DNA of 7,570 nt from Candidatus Geothermarchaeota archaeon (GCA_030601715.1 JAUWBL010000047.1:1-7570), one strand, 5' to 3'; shown: positions 1 through 7,007, counted from the stretch's first letter. Made by a program: numbers and translations. Notes: generated by a model from the sequence alone, not told the origin.

Positions 1-671
1 TCTTCCTCAGCATCCACAGCAACCTCTCCCCAGAGAGGCCGTGCCGTGGGTAATCCTCCTTCGGTATCGAACGCAGATCCGTGATGGTCATTCCACGCTC
101 AACCTCTCAACTCCCAGCATACGCACAACGTAAGAGCCAAATCAGCTCGTATTAAGACTGGAGCGCGAGAAAGAGTACTCCTTCCTCCCAAATGCTCCAC
201 CTGTCCCGAGAGTAGTTGTTCGGTCGCTCAGCTCAAGATTTTGACCTTGTCCACTTTGGCGTCGCCCCTCTGCATCTACACCTAGGACACCCCGAGCCAT
301 GACCCTGAGCTAATGCGGTCCTCGATGATCACCTGATGGTACATGATCAGCTCCTATCACGGCGGCCTTCGTCTCCACCACTCATTTTCAGCCTGGCTCT
401 AGGTGCTGTTCAACTCCACCGAGACCTGAAACAGACCGCCCTGACCGTCAAAATTTTTTTTTCCTTCCCCACACACAGGGCGGAGAACAACAACATGATC
501 CCGGTGGGGAGTCCGGGAAACAACAAAGTGACAACGGATGCAAACGAGAATTTGCAGCTCATGTTCGACGGGAAGGGTTTCTGAGAAGGACCGAGGAATG
601 TTCTCGTTGCGGCGCCGCTGGCACAGACAGCCCAGAGGAGGGCGATATTCCTTTCCCAGAGGCGGTGTAGC
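1..671. other. Long stretch without a supportable gene
   Basis: All six frames are broken by frequent stops. The few open frames (for example 336-584 and 538-762 on the plus strand) have no recognisable motif, no convincing ribosome binding site and low-complexity composition. I looked for tRNA T-arms (GTTCRA-type loops with flanking stems) on both strands and found none that pair. I saw no rRNA, SRP RNA or RNase P motifs that I could recognise. Visible structure is limited to a T9 run at 454-462, two ATGATCA copies at 325-331 and 343-349, and a 10-bp palindrome at 609-618. The region lies downstream of trxB. It could hold an unrecognised non-coding RNA, a decayed gene or the 3' end of a gene from outside the window. 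Confidence 0.55.
454..462 (+). terminator. T9 run, possible archaeal-type terminator
   Basis: Nine consecutive T residues follow AAAA on the plus strand. Archaeal RNA polymerase often terminates at T-tracts without a hairpin, and I see no strong stem upstream. No plus-strand gene is visible before it, so it would have to end an uncalled RNA or a transcript entering from the left. It may simply be a homopolymer in non-coding DNA. Confidence 0.25.
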
Positions 672-1592
672 CTACTCTCCTTCCAGATGCTTGATGGCGT
701 CTATGGCGGCCTTGCAGCCCGACGCAGCGGCGGTAACCGCCTGCCTGTACAGAAAGTCATAGGCGTCCCCAGCCACGAACACCCCCTTGGCGCTGGTCCT
801 CGTCTCATCGTATCGCTTGATGTAGCCAGCGTCGTCGACATCCACCTGGCGCCTGAAGAGATCCGTGTTCGGCCTGTGGCCGATGGCGATGAAGACGCCC
901 TGACAGTCGTGCACGCTCGTCTCGCCCGTCTTGACGTTCCTAACCCTGACGCCCTCCACCCTGTCCTCTCCGATGACCTCCTCCACGACGCTGTCCCAGA
1001 GAAACCGGATCCTCTCGTTGGCGAAGGCCCTGTCCTGCATGATCTTCTCCCCCCTCAGCTGGTCCCTCCTGTGGATCAACGTCACCGTCTCAGCCAGCCT
1101 TGAAAGGAAGAGGGCTTCTTCTATGGCCCAGTCGCCGCCACCGACCACCATCACCTTCTGATCCTTGAAGAAGAACCCGTCGCAGGTAGCGCAGGCGGAG
1201 ACGCCCCGCCCCCTCAGCCTCTGCTCGGACTCCAAGCCCAGCCACTTGGGAGAGGCCCCCGTCGCAATTATCACAGTCCTCGTCGTGAACTCTCGGTCAC
1301 CCACAGCGACCCTCAAGGGCTTGGCCCTGAAATCAACCATTGTGGCATCCTCGTCGAGGATCTCGGCGCCGAACTTCTCGGCCTGCTTTCTCATGCGGTC
1401 CATAAGGTCTGGACCCTCCAGCTTCTCGACGAAACCGGGGTAGTTCTCCACTTCAGAGGAAGTCATCAGCTGTCCCCCGAATTCGAAGCCACCGATAACA
1501 AACGGGTCGTAGCCACCCCTCCCGATATATATAGCGGCTGTCAGTCCGGCCGGACCGGAACCAATGATGATCACATCCTTATTCTCGGTCAT
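672..1592 (-). CDS. trxB: Thioredoxin reductase (TrxB-type, NADPH-dependent flavoprotein)
   Basis: 306 residues, the usual length for low-molecular-weight thioredoxin reductase, which passes electrons from NAD(P)H through FAD and a redox disulfide to thioredoxin-like proteins in the cytoplasm. Seen in order: the FAD-binding GSGPAG (residues 11-16), the ATG motif (110-112), the redox CATC with following DG (134-139), the nucleotide-binding GGGDWAIEEA (151-160), HRRD with a further Arg (174-180), which favours NADPH, and the C-terminal FAD motif GDAYD..YRQ (275-284). The GGGD motif is normally followed by Ser (GGGDSA) but has Trp here. The ATG at 1592 is the only start, because an in-frame stop lies three codons upstream. 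A TATA-like element about 35-42 nt upstream implies a short leader. The gene ends at a TAG at 672-674. A ferredoxin-dependent or broader disulfide reductase role cannot be excluded. Confidence 0.95.
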   Translation of the reverse strand: MTENKDVIIIGSGPAGLTAAIYIGRGGYDPFVIGGFEFGGQLMTSSEVENYPGFVEKLEGPDLMDRMRKQAEKFGAEILDEDATMVDFRAKPLRVAVGDREFTTRTVIIATGASPKWLGLESEQRLRGRGVSACATCDGFFFKDQKVMVVGGGDWAIEEALFLSRLAETVTLIHRRDQLRGEKIMQDRAFANERIRFLWDSVVEEVIGEDRVEGVRVRNVKTGETSVHDCQGVFIAIGHRPNTDLFRRQVDVDDAGYIKRYDETRTSAKGVFVAGDAYDFLYRQAVTAAASGCKAAIDAIKHLEGE

Positions 1593-1625
1593 GCATGGTC
1601 ACACAGCAACGTAGCTGCACCGAAA

Positions 1626-1634
1626 GTTTTACGC
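1626..1634 (-). promoter_or_regulatory. Probable TATA element for trxB
   Basis: Read on the minus strand, the sequence GCGTAAAACTTTC lies about 35-42 nt before the trxB ATG, preceded by a purine-rich GAGGAAAG that could act as a BRE. This spacing gives a leader of roughly 10-15 nt, common in archaea. The element sits between GAAAG (1622-1626) and CTTTC (1634-1638), a short inverted repeat. No transcription data are available to me. Confidence 0.4.
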
Positions 1635-1709
1635 TTTCCTCGTCAGTGACCAGTCTATCGAGGAGCTACAACGCATGAGAGCTCCAAGTCAGGCAGAAGA
1701 ACTCAACCG

Positions 1710-1955
1710 TCACTCCCCCCTCTCCCCTTCGGGGTTCTGCCCTGGCGTGCTCCTCAACGCGACAAACACAACCGCCAAGCCACCCAAAAAAAGAAAGACA
1801 CCCTCCGTAGCCAAAAACGTAAAGGCCCCTATGTTGGTCACTCCAAAGCCGAAAGCGACACCAGCAAGCTGGAGAAAGGAGTTTGCTAGGGCGAAGAGGC
1901 CAACTGCCAACAGAACAGCTCCAGCCAACAGAGACAGACGGTCCATTCCAAGCAC
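1710..1955 (-). CDS. Small hydrophobic membrane protein, unknown function
   Basis: About 81 residues from a GTG at 1955, or 78 from an ATG at 1946. Two hydrophobic segments are visible, roughly residues 7-35 (rich in Leu, Ala, Gly and Phe) and 44-67, followed by a short hydrophilic tail rich in Gly, Glu and Arg. This suggests a two-helix membrane protein with a polar C-terminus. I recognise no family. A purine stretch (AAGGAAGAG) lies upstream of the GTG, and an AT-rich TTGAATAAGG about 25 nt upstream could be a TATA box for a nearly leaderless transcript. It reads in the same direction as trxB, 117 bp before it, but trxB appears to have its own promoter. The overlapping frames (1666-1995 minus, 1675-2043 plus) have no such organised hydrophobicity, so I prefer this one. 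Confidence 0.55.
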   Translation of the reverse strand: MLGMDRLSLLAGAVLLAVGLFALANSFLQLAGVAFGFGVTNIGAFTFLATEGVFLFLGGLAVVFVALRSTPGQNPEGERGE

Positions 1956-1995
1956 AAAAACGTCGCTCTTCCTTATTCAAACCCACTCCAGGCAT

Positions 1996-2003
1996 GCTAT
2001 AAG
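1996..2003 (+). promoter_or_regulatory. Possible TATA box for the GHKL ATPase gene
   Basis: GCTATAAG lies 65-72 nt before the ATG at 2068. Initiation about 25 bp downstream would give a leader of roughly 40 nt. It is the best TATA-like match in the gap between the two divergent genes, but it is short and lacks an obvious BRE. Confidence 0.3.
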
Positions 2004-2067
2004 ACGCGACATGCGTGTGCTTTTTGGCACATTCGAGGTCTAGACGGAATTCGGTGCACTCACGAAG

Positions 2068-3462
2068 ATGTCCGAGAGACGACGCTTAGGAGTCAACCTC
2101 AGGAGGCTAGTGGAGGACATAACGAGGGCATACCCCAACCTGGCGAGAGGACTCATCAGAGAGTGCATCCAGAACGGGGTGGACGCCGGCGCCACCGAAA
2201 TCCAAATCGACTTCGACTGGGAACAGAGGATCTTCCAATACCACGACGACGGCGGGGGAATGGATGCGGAGGAGTTCGACAGGTTCTTTATCATAGCCGA
2301 GAGCTCCAAGGATCCCCGAAGGCACATCGGTCAGTTCGGCTGGGGAAAAATCCCCTTCGTGAAGGCGGGAAGATACGCCATCATAGAGACAAGGTCCGAC
2401 ACCTACCATGGCGCTATGCACTGGCAGGACCTCGAGTACTGGCCGGTCGAGGATAGACACCTCGACAAGAACGGCACCTCAATAACCATCCACGACGTCG
2501 CAGACGACATCGCCATAGACCTTGCGACAGACAAGGTCATAGAAGCGGTCAGGGAGAGATGGAGCTCGGCTCTAGCCAAGAAAACCGTTAGAGTCATCGT
2601 GGACGGGACGCTGGTGGAGCCCCAGACCTACGAGTATCTCCACCGGAGGAGGATAGGGCGCACCTTCCCCCCCTACGGCAAGGCCAAGGGGGTTCTGTAC
2701 TTCGCCAAGGACGACCTAACGGACAACGAGTGTGGAGTAGCTGTCAACGTCTTCGGACAGACCGTCACGAGGAGCCTCTTTGGAATATCCCACCCTCGGA
2801 GGTATCGGGTCTTCGGATACGTCGACGCAGACTTCTTGGCTGAGAGCAAGACCTCCGACCACAGCAGGTTCAGGAAGACCTCGGAGTGGCTAACCTTCCA
2901 GAGGAACATGAGGCGAATTCTCCTTGGGTGGCTGAGAAGAATCGACCGGGAGGAGTGGCGTCAGCTGGCCAGCAGGGACATGCGAAGGCTCAGAGGCCTC
3001 GTCCGAGACCTCGACTCCATCCTCGTGGAGCTACCCGAGCTCACTACCGTACTTGAATATGTTCCCGAAGAGGAAGCGCTACGACTGCATCCACGCCCAG
3101 GGAAAAAGGAGAGAAAGGAACGAACAGAGGTGAAACAGACGAAGAAATGGACTCGAAGGAAAGCCCGCACTGGAACCTGGGCTCCCGTGAGAACCGGCAG
3201 GTTCGGCATAAGCGTCACCTTTGACGGCACAGAGGACGGCCCAGAATCCTGGCTTAGTGGAAATACGATAGTAATAAACCACCAGCATCCGGCGTACATC
3301 AGAGCCAGGGAGGCGAGGCAGCTGTACTACCACGAACTGAAGTGCTGTGCCAATGAGCTGATCAAGCTAAACTCACCGGTGGCAGGCGAAGAAAACTTGC
3401 TGAAGGTGTTCGAGCTACAGGAGAAGTTCTTCCTGACGTGGGCTGAGGTAGCCGCCCGATAG
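2068..3462 (+). CDS. Orphan GHKL (Hsp90/MORC-like) ATPase with unassigned C-terminal domain
   Basis: 464 residues with a complete Bergerat-fold ATP site: N-box E32..N36..D39 (ECIQNGVDAGAT), a DDGGGM motif (60-65) in which D60, G62 and G64 fit DxGxG, lid IGQFGWGK (87-94), and a GT motif (136-137). The block from IIAESS to IGQFGxG closely resembles Hsp90, where the order is IAxSG then IGQFGVG. Residues about 170-290 look like an S5-type transducer, with KTSDHSRFRKTSEW (261-274) as its most conserved-looking stretch. Residues 342-368 form a very basic linker. Residues 377-464 form a separate domain with WLSGNTIVIN, HPAY and YYHELKCCANE. It is too short for HtpG, and archaea generally lack Hsp90. 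ATP binding is well supported. The role (chaperone, DNA or RNA remodelling, defence) is unknown. ATG 2068 is the only start after an in-frame TAG at 2041. It converges on top6A. Confidence 0.85.
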   Translation: MSERRRLGVNLRRLVEDITRAYPNLARGLIRECIQNGVDAGATEIQIDFDWEQRIFQYHDDGGGMDAEEFDRFFIIAESSKDPRRHIGQFGWGKIPFVKAGRYAIIETRSDTYHGAMHWQDLEYWPVEDRHLDKNGTSITIHDVADDIAIDLATDKVIEAVRERWSSALAKKTVRVIVDGTLVEPQTYEYLHRRRIGRTFPPYGKAKGVLYFAKDDLTDNECGVAVNVFGQTVTRSLFGISHPRRYRVFGYVDADFLAESKTSDHSRFRKTSEWLTFQRNMRRILLGWLRRIDREEWRQLASRDMRRLRGLVRDLDSILVELPELTTVLEYVPEEEALRLHPRPGKKERKERTEVKQTKKWTRRKARTGTWAPVRTGRFGISVTFDGTEDGPESWLSGNTIVINHQHPAYIRAREARQLYYHELKCCANELIKLNSPVAGEENLLKVFELQEKFFLTWAEVAAR

Positions 3463-3768
3463 GAGAGCACATCCATCTCTCTAGAAATCAATCGGGCTAC
3501 TAGTGTGACAGCTAAAGTTCAGGGACTTGGCTGGTTAGAGGTGAGGCCCAGCAGCAATCCGTATCTCATGTTCAACCATCAGTTGGGGCTGTTGATTCGT
3601 TGATAACCCATGATGGACAAGCCTTGATAAGATTTCCCAGACACGGACAGAAAGAAGCTGGCTGCCATGGTCTGGCAGGGAGTGTTGGGATCATCTTTCC
3701 GGGAGGCGGACGAAGATGGGTTCCTCGATGCCCGTCTAACTCTGACGAGCAGGCAGTGAGCGTCTTGT
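3463..3768. other. Convergent intergenic gap
   Basis: These 306 bp separate the stop codons of the GHKL gene and top6A. I see no conserved gene: short frames crossing it (3600-3842 plus, 3572-3901 minus) run into the top6A coding region and carry no motif. There is no clear T-tract for either gene. Small features are an imperfect stem around AAGT..ACTT near 3515-3530 and a GTTGAT direct repeat near 3590-3604. It may hold diffuse terminators for both transcripts. Confidence 0.5.
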
Positions 3769-4857
3769 CTAGTAGGATTCTACCTCTTCCATCTTCTCCG
3801 CCAGGTATTTGTCGACGATGTAAGACAGCCCGTATCGGCTGAAGGCCTCCTGCTCCGACTTCCTCTTCAGCTTCATGAACTTGTCGATCTCTCTTTGCCA
3901 AAGCTTTCCCCGGTACCGAATATCCTTCTTAAGCTGAGTCAGACGCTTGAAGTCCTCGCTTGTGAAGGGATCGGAAGGCAGATCGTACCTCGTCATGTCG
4001 GAGGCCCAGACCCCCATCCACTTCGCGTCGGGGGTGGCCAAGCCTCTAATGTGGGCGGCGTTGGCGGAGCCGCTGATGATGACCATGGCGATGTGCATCC
4101 CCCAGGGATCGGCGTCGGTCAGGATCAGACACTCCAGCCCCAACTCCTCGTTCAGCCTTCGGATCAGATACCGGGTGGATCGGGGCGCCTGTCCGGTGGT
4201 GTTGATGAGTATGGCTCTGTATCTCTCATGGACTCTTTCCTCGATGAATCGGGTGAAGGTTCCGCCCTTCTCAATGGCGAACACCCTCTCCGCCCCGGTT
4301 TCCACGAACTCGGCGGTTCGCAGGGCGTGACCCACCATTAGGCCATCGGGATGGGCCGTGAGGTCGATCCTCCTCCCCTCGTAGCCCGGGACGGTGTACT
4401 CGATTGTGAGGTCACCGAAGATGGAACTCCTCTCCTCCGGCACGATGTTGAACTCCTCCCTAGGTCTCCCAGCGACCGCCTCCAGGTCGGTGATGACATC
4501 GTCAGACTCCTTCTGATCCCGGAACGGGATGCCGAAGGCCTGCGAGGAGTAGTAGACATCCCTAAGGGTACTGGTCCTCCTCCCCCGAATCAGCTCCTTC
4601 GCGAAGAAGGCGTTCCAAACCAGCTGACTCAGACTCTTCAGGTGTCTGATGTTGGAAGCCGCCCGGCGGAACGTCCTGTCCCCCAAAACATAGGATCGGG
4701 TGACCTCGTCGTACTGGATGTTGCTAGTGGTTCGGCTGGGGATGTCGACCACGGGGAAACGGCCCTCCGACATAGTTTCGTACAGGTCTTCACCGAAGTC
4801 GGTGAGCTGTTCCATCACTATCTCCCGGGTTTCTTCTCTTCTTTTTCTACTTGGCAT
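3769..4857 (-). CDS. top6A: DNA topoisomerase VI subunit A (Spo11-like DNA cleavage subunit)
   Basis: 362 residues, a normal length. Subunit A makes the transient double-strand break and forms an A2B2 enzyme with Top6B that relaxes and decatenates DNA. Seen in order: a winged-helix CAP/5Y domain with RDVYYSS (99-105), in which Y103 is the likely catalytic tyrosine by comparison with Spo11 RDxFY; then a Toprim domain with the acidic E196 (FAIEKGG) and the DAD of LTDADPWG (248-250), which would bind Mg2+. The usual motif is DxDPYG, and the Tyr is Trp here. The C-terminus matches archaeal A subunits in order and length. The ATG at 4857 overlaps the end of top6B by 11 bp. GGTGA about 10 nt upstream could be its ribosome binding site, inside top6B, so translation is probably coupled. 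An internal Met 15 is a less likely start. Confidence 0.96.
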   Translation of the reverse strand: MPSRKRREETREIVMEQLTDFGEDLYETMSEGRFPVVDIPSRTTSNIQYDEVTRSYVLGDRTFRRAASNIRHLKSLSQLVWNAFFAKELIRGRRTSTLRDVYYSSQAFGIPFRDQKESDDVITDLEAVAGRPREEFNIVPEERSSIFGDLTIEYTVPGYEGRRIDLTAHPDGLMVGHALRTAEFVETGAERVFAIEKGGTFTRFIEERVHERYRAILINTTGQAPRSTRYLIRRLNEELGLECLILTDADPWGMHIAMVIISGSANAAHIRGLATPDAKWMGVWASDMTRYDLPSDPFTSEDFKRLTQLKKDIRYRGKLWQREIDKFMKLKRKSEQEAFSRYGLSYIVDKYLAEKMEEVESY

Positions 4858-6373
4858 GTCTCTTCTTCACCTTTCTTAGGAGCGGACCGATGTCGGGCTC
4901 CTCCTCTCTCCCCGCTAATTTGGTGGAGAATTCAGCGATCTTCGGTAGGTACCTCCTGTAGAGCTCAAGCCTTCTGGTTAGACCCTTGCGCTTCTCTATC
5001 CGCCTAGTGAAGGTTGAGAGGCTTCTCAGAAGCTCCCTTACCGAGGCCTTGATCTCCCTCTCTACTTCGGGAACGTCAGCTATGAACTCCTTCCCAAGAC
5101 TCCGGAAGGGGATCCTAGTGCTGCAGAGATGGACGAAGAACGCAACCGGGCCGTCCATGGGCCTCTTGTAGTAGCCCCAGTTTATCCCGTTCACTATCTT
5201 GAGGGAAACGTCGCTACCCTCGTCGAAGAGGAGGGGGATCTTGTTGGCATACCTATAGAGCCTGATGTCTCCCGCATCCCCTGGGATCTTCCCCCCATAT
5301 CCCAGGGCAGATTCGATGACGAAGGAGTGGCCAAGATATGATGAGGAGGGACGGATCACCACACGAAGGAAGTCGGGCTCGTACTCTTTGATGATACCCT
5401 CCTCAAAGATCTTCCTTCCGATGGGGGACAGGATGTCAGGGTTGGGAGGCAGGAAGCTCGAAAAGTTCTGCATCCTCTCAGAGAGCTGCATGATCTGCTT
5501 CATCTCCAACTCGCCCACAGGGGTGTCGAATTCGACGTTCGCGAACCTCAGGAACTTTCTGGCCGTCCTCACGCCGACTCGGTGAAACCTGTCGCAGAGG
5601 AACTGAAGCATCGTCATTCCGGGATCCGCGTCCCGGATCAGCTTCTTCAAGGCCTCCACATCCACTCCGTGAGGGTGAGGCTTCGCCACCCGAGGAGGCT
5701 TCGGCACCTCACGGGTGGTTCTCCTGAAGAAGAAGAGGCGTCCCGACGGGTCGGCGAACTTGAACTCGGCATAGGGAGCGACAGCAGCAGTCTGTTTGAG
5801 GTAGGCGATCATCATGTGTGAGATCCGCGGGTAGTTCCCCAACAACGCGACCTCCACGATCGTGCCACGCCACCTGTTTTTGTTGGGGTGGGAGTGCCTC
5901 TCTACGACGTTCGGTAAGTTCTTCTCAATATCTATGAGGAACCTATAGCTGAAGATCCTCTCCTTCCCGATGGAGGTGACGACTCTAATGGGAATGTTCG
6001 TCGTAATCTGGCCGTAAAGGAGAGCCATAGTGCCGCCCAGGCCGAAGGTTCCCCGGCTCTGTCGGAAGACATACTTGGAGCTGTAGAATACCCTGCCGAA
6101 GGCTTTCAAGACCTCCTTTCCCGGTACCCCCGAGCCGTTGTCTTGGACCCTGAGTCGATAGATCCCTGTTGTGTCGGACTTTTTCTCCTCAAGGGAGAGC
6201 CTGACATAGATATCGGGGGTAATCCGGTGCAGTTCACACGCATCCAATGAGTTTTCGAGGAGCTCACGGAAGCTGCTGTAGAGGGAGCGGCTGGGGTTGG
6301 TGTATCCCGCCAGTTCCTTGTTCCGATAGAAGAATTCGGAGGGGCTCAGCTCCGCGAATCTTTCCGACATCAT
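4847..6373 (-). CDS. top6B: DNA topoisomerase VI subunit B (ATPase subunit)
   Basis: 508 residues, typical length. This subunit dimerises on ATP binding to drive strand passage through the gate opened by Top6A. GHKL motifs: RELLENSLDA (36-45, with E37 and N41), DNGSG (78-82), lid RGTFGLGG (107-114) and RGTIVEV (169-175). A helix-two-turn-helix region follows (about 236-310). The transducer contains RYANKIPLLFDEG (374-386) and a GKE at 427-429, whose Lys occupies the place expected for the ATP-sensing switch lysine after the transducer beta strand. The conserved WKxY motif appears as WGYY (399-402), so its lysine is missing. The start is one of two consecutive ATGs (6373, 6370), 4 bp after the KH gene stop. 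The weak upstream GAGAAG and tight spacing suggest translational coupling. Confidence 0.96.
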   Translation of the reverse strand: MMSERFAELSPSEFFYRNKELAGYTNPSRSLYSSFRELLENSLDACELHRITPDIYVRLSLEEKKSDTTGIYRLRVQDNGSGVPGKEVLKAFGRVFYSSKYVFRQSRGTFGLGGTMALLYGQITTNIPIRVVTSIGKERIFSYRFLIDIEKNLPNVVERHSHPNKNRWRGTIVEVALLGNYPRISHMMIAYLKQTAAVAPYAEFKFADPSGRLFFFRRTTREVPKPPRVAKPHPHGVDVEALKKLIRDADPGMTMLQFLCDRFHRVGVRTARKFLRFANVEFDTPVGELEMKQIMQLSERMQNFSSFLPPNPDILSPIGRKIFEEGIIKEYEPDFLRVVIRPSSSYLGHSFVIESALGYGGKIPGDAGDIRLYRYANKIPLLFDEGSDVSLKIVNGINWGYYKRPMDGPVAFFVHLCSTRIPFRSLGKEFIADVPEVEREIKASVRELLRSLSTFTRRIEKRKGLTRRLELYRRYLPKIAEFSTKLAGREEEPDIGPLLRKVKKRHAK

Positions 6374-6377
6374 CTTC

Positions 6378-6965
6378 TCAGTACATCTTCAACTTGTCGA
6401 ACTTCTGTCGTTGCCTCTCCCTGAAGAGGCGGTTGTAGACCGCCTTGTGGGGCGTTCCTCGGATCAGCATGTCGATGGCCTCCTTCGCCATGAGGAGGCC
6501 TTCGAAGTCACCAATGAGAACCACGGAGTGCCGATACACGGAGACGAGGACTTTGGCGGTTTCCTCGATGATCCTCCTAGTCTTGCCGCCCTCGCCGATG
6601 ATCCTCCCCTTCACCCTCTTGAGGCTCCTGCTATCCTTGAACCCCTTCGCTCTGAGATCCCAGATGTGCAGACTCTGGTCTCCGCGGTACAACGTGGACG
6701 CTCGATGGGGTGAGAACCCCAAGTTTATGGCGTTGATGACATCGACGGCGGCCATGAACCGGTCGATCTCGTTTCCACGGTTTCCGACGACAACTTGGCC
6801 CGTGTCGCTATTCACCGTCAGCTGTATGTTGAGACTCTTCTCAAGCTGTCCCTTGGTGCTTCCTTCTGCTCCTATGATGGCACCAACCCTGTCTCTGTAG
6901 AAATGGATGGATTTGACCTGTACAGTCTGGACGGAACTGGCTTCCCCTTCGTCGGTGCTCGACAT
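6378..6965 (-). CDS. Two-KH-domain RNA-binding protein, archaeal Pno1/Dim2-like
   Basis: 195 residues from the ATG at 6965. KH1 spans about residues 16-80 with a GAEG loop (32-35). KH2 spans about 112-170 with GRIIGEGGKTR (120-130), where GEGG is the classic GxxG RNA-contacting loop. The tail is basic (RLFRERQRQKFDKLK). Archaeal and eukaryotic Pno1/Dim2 proteins bind the 3' end region of small-subunit rRNA during ribosome maturation, and that role is inferred here. The frame is open upstream to 7136, but that extension would overlap the divergent UbiD gene. The 6965 start has an AGGAG six bases upstream (6972-6976) and a TATA-like palindrome about 43 bp upstream. It is the first gene of the operon with top6B and top6A. 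Archaeal genomes often place a RIO1 kinase gene before it, which is absent here. Confidence 0.92.
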   Translation of the reverse strand: MSSTDEGEASSVQTVQVKSIHFYRDRVGAIIGAEGSTKGQLEKSLNIQLTVNSDTGQVVVGNRGNEIDRFMAAVDVINAINLGFSPHRASTLYRGDQSLHIWDLRAKGFKDSRSLKRVKGRIIGEGGKTRRIIEETAKVLVSVYRHSVVLIGDFEGLLMAKEAIDMLIRGTPHKAVYNRLFRERQRQKFDKLKMY

Positions 6966-6971
6966 ATCCTG

Positions 6972-6976
6972 CTCCT
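6972..6976 (-). promoter_or_regulatory. Ribosome binding site deciding the KH protein start
   Basis: AGGAG on the minus strand, six bases before the ATG at 6965, complementary to the anti-Shine-Dalgarno sequence. It favours this start over the longer open frame that begins at 7136 inside the divergent gene. Confidence 0.6.
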
Positions 6977-7007
6977 GTTTCCCGGGTAAGTATGGTTGAC
7001 CAATTGT

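Noticed and set aside
56..90. Possible tRNA T-arm (GTTCGAT on the minus strand)
   Set aside because: The flanking five-base stems do not pair beyond one base, and no acceptor or anticodon arms could be found.
2..133. Open frame entering from the left edge on the plus strand (43 codons)
   Set aside because: Too short to judge, Pro/Gln-rich with no recognised C-terminal motif; could be the end of a gene but is unsupported.
609..618. 10-bp perfect palindrome GCGGCGCCGC downstream of trxB
   Set aside because: It has no loop so it is a poor hairpin terminator, is not followed by a T-run on the minus strand, and may be chance in GC-rich DNA.
687..1103. 138-residue open frame on the plus strand
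   Set aside because: Antisense to trxB, whose motifs are complete; the translation is Pro/Leu/Val/Arg-rich with no domain.
1675..2043. 122-residue Lys/Arg/Pro-rich frame on the plus strand
   Set aside because: It is antisense to the small membrane protein. Basic Pro/Thr-rich composition is what the complement of a hydrophobic frame produces. No upstream signals.
3895..4341. 148-residue open frame on the plus strand
   Set aside because: Antisense shadow of top6A; His/Gly/Val-rich low-complexity translation with no family resemblance.
4351..5007. 218-residue open frame on the plus strand
   Set aside because: It lies antisense to top6A and the end of top6B, both unmistakable. The frame reflects the GC-biased third positions of those genes and has no motif or ribosome binding site.
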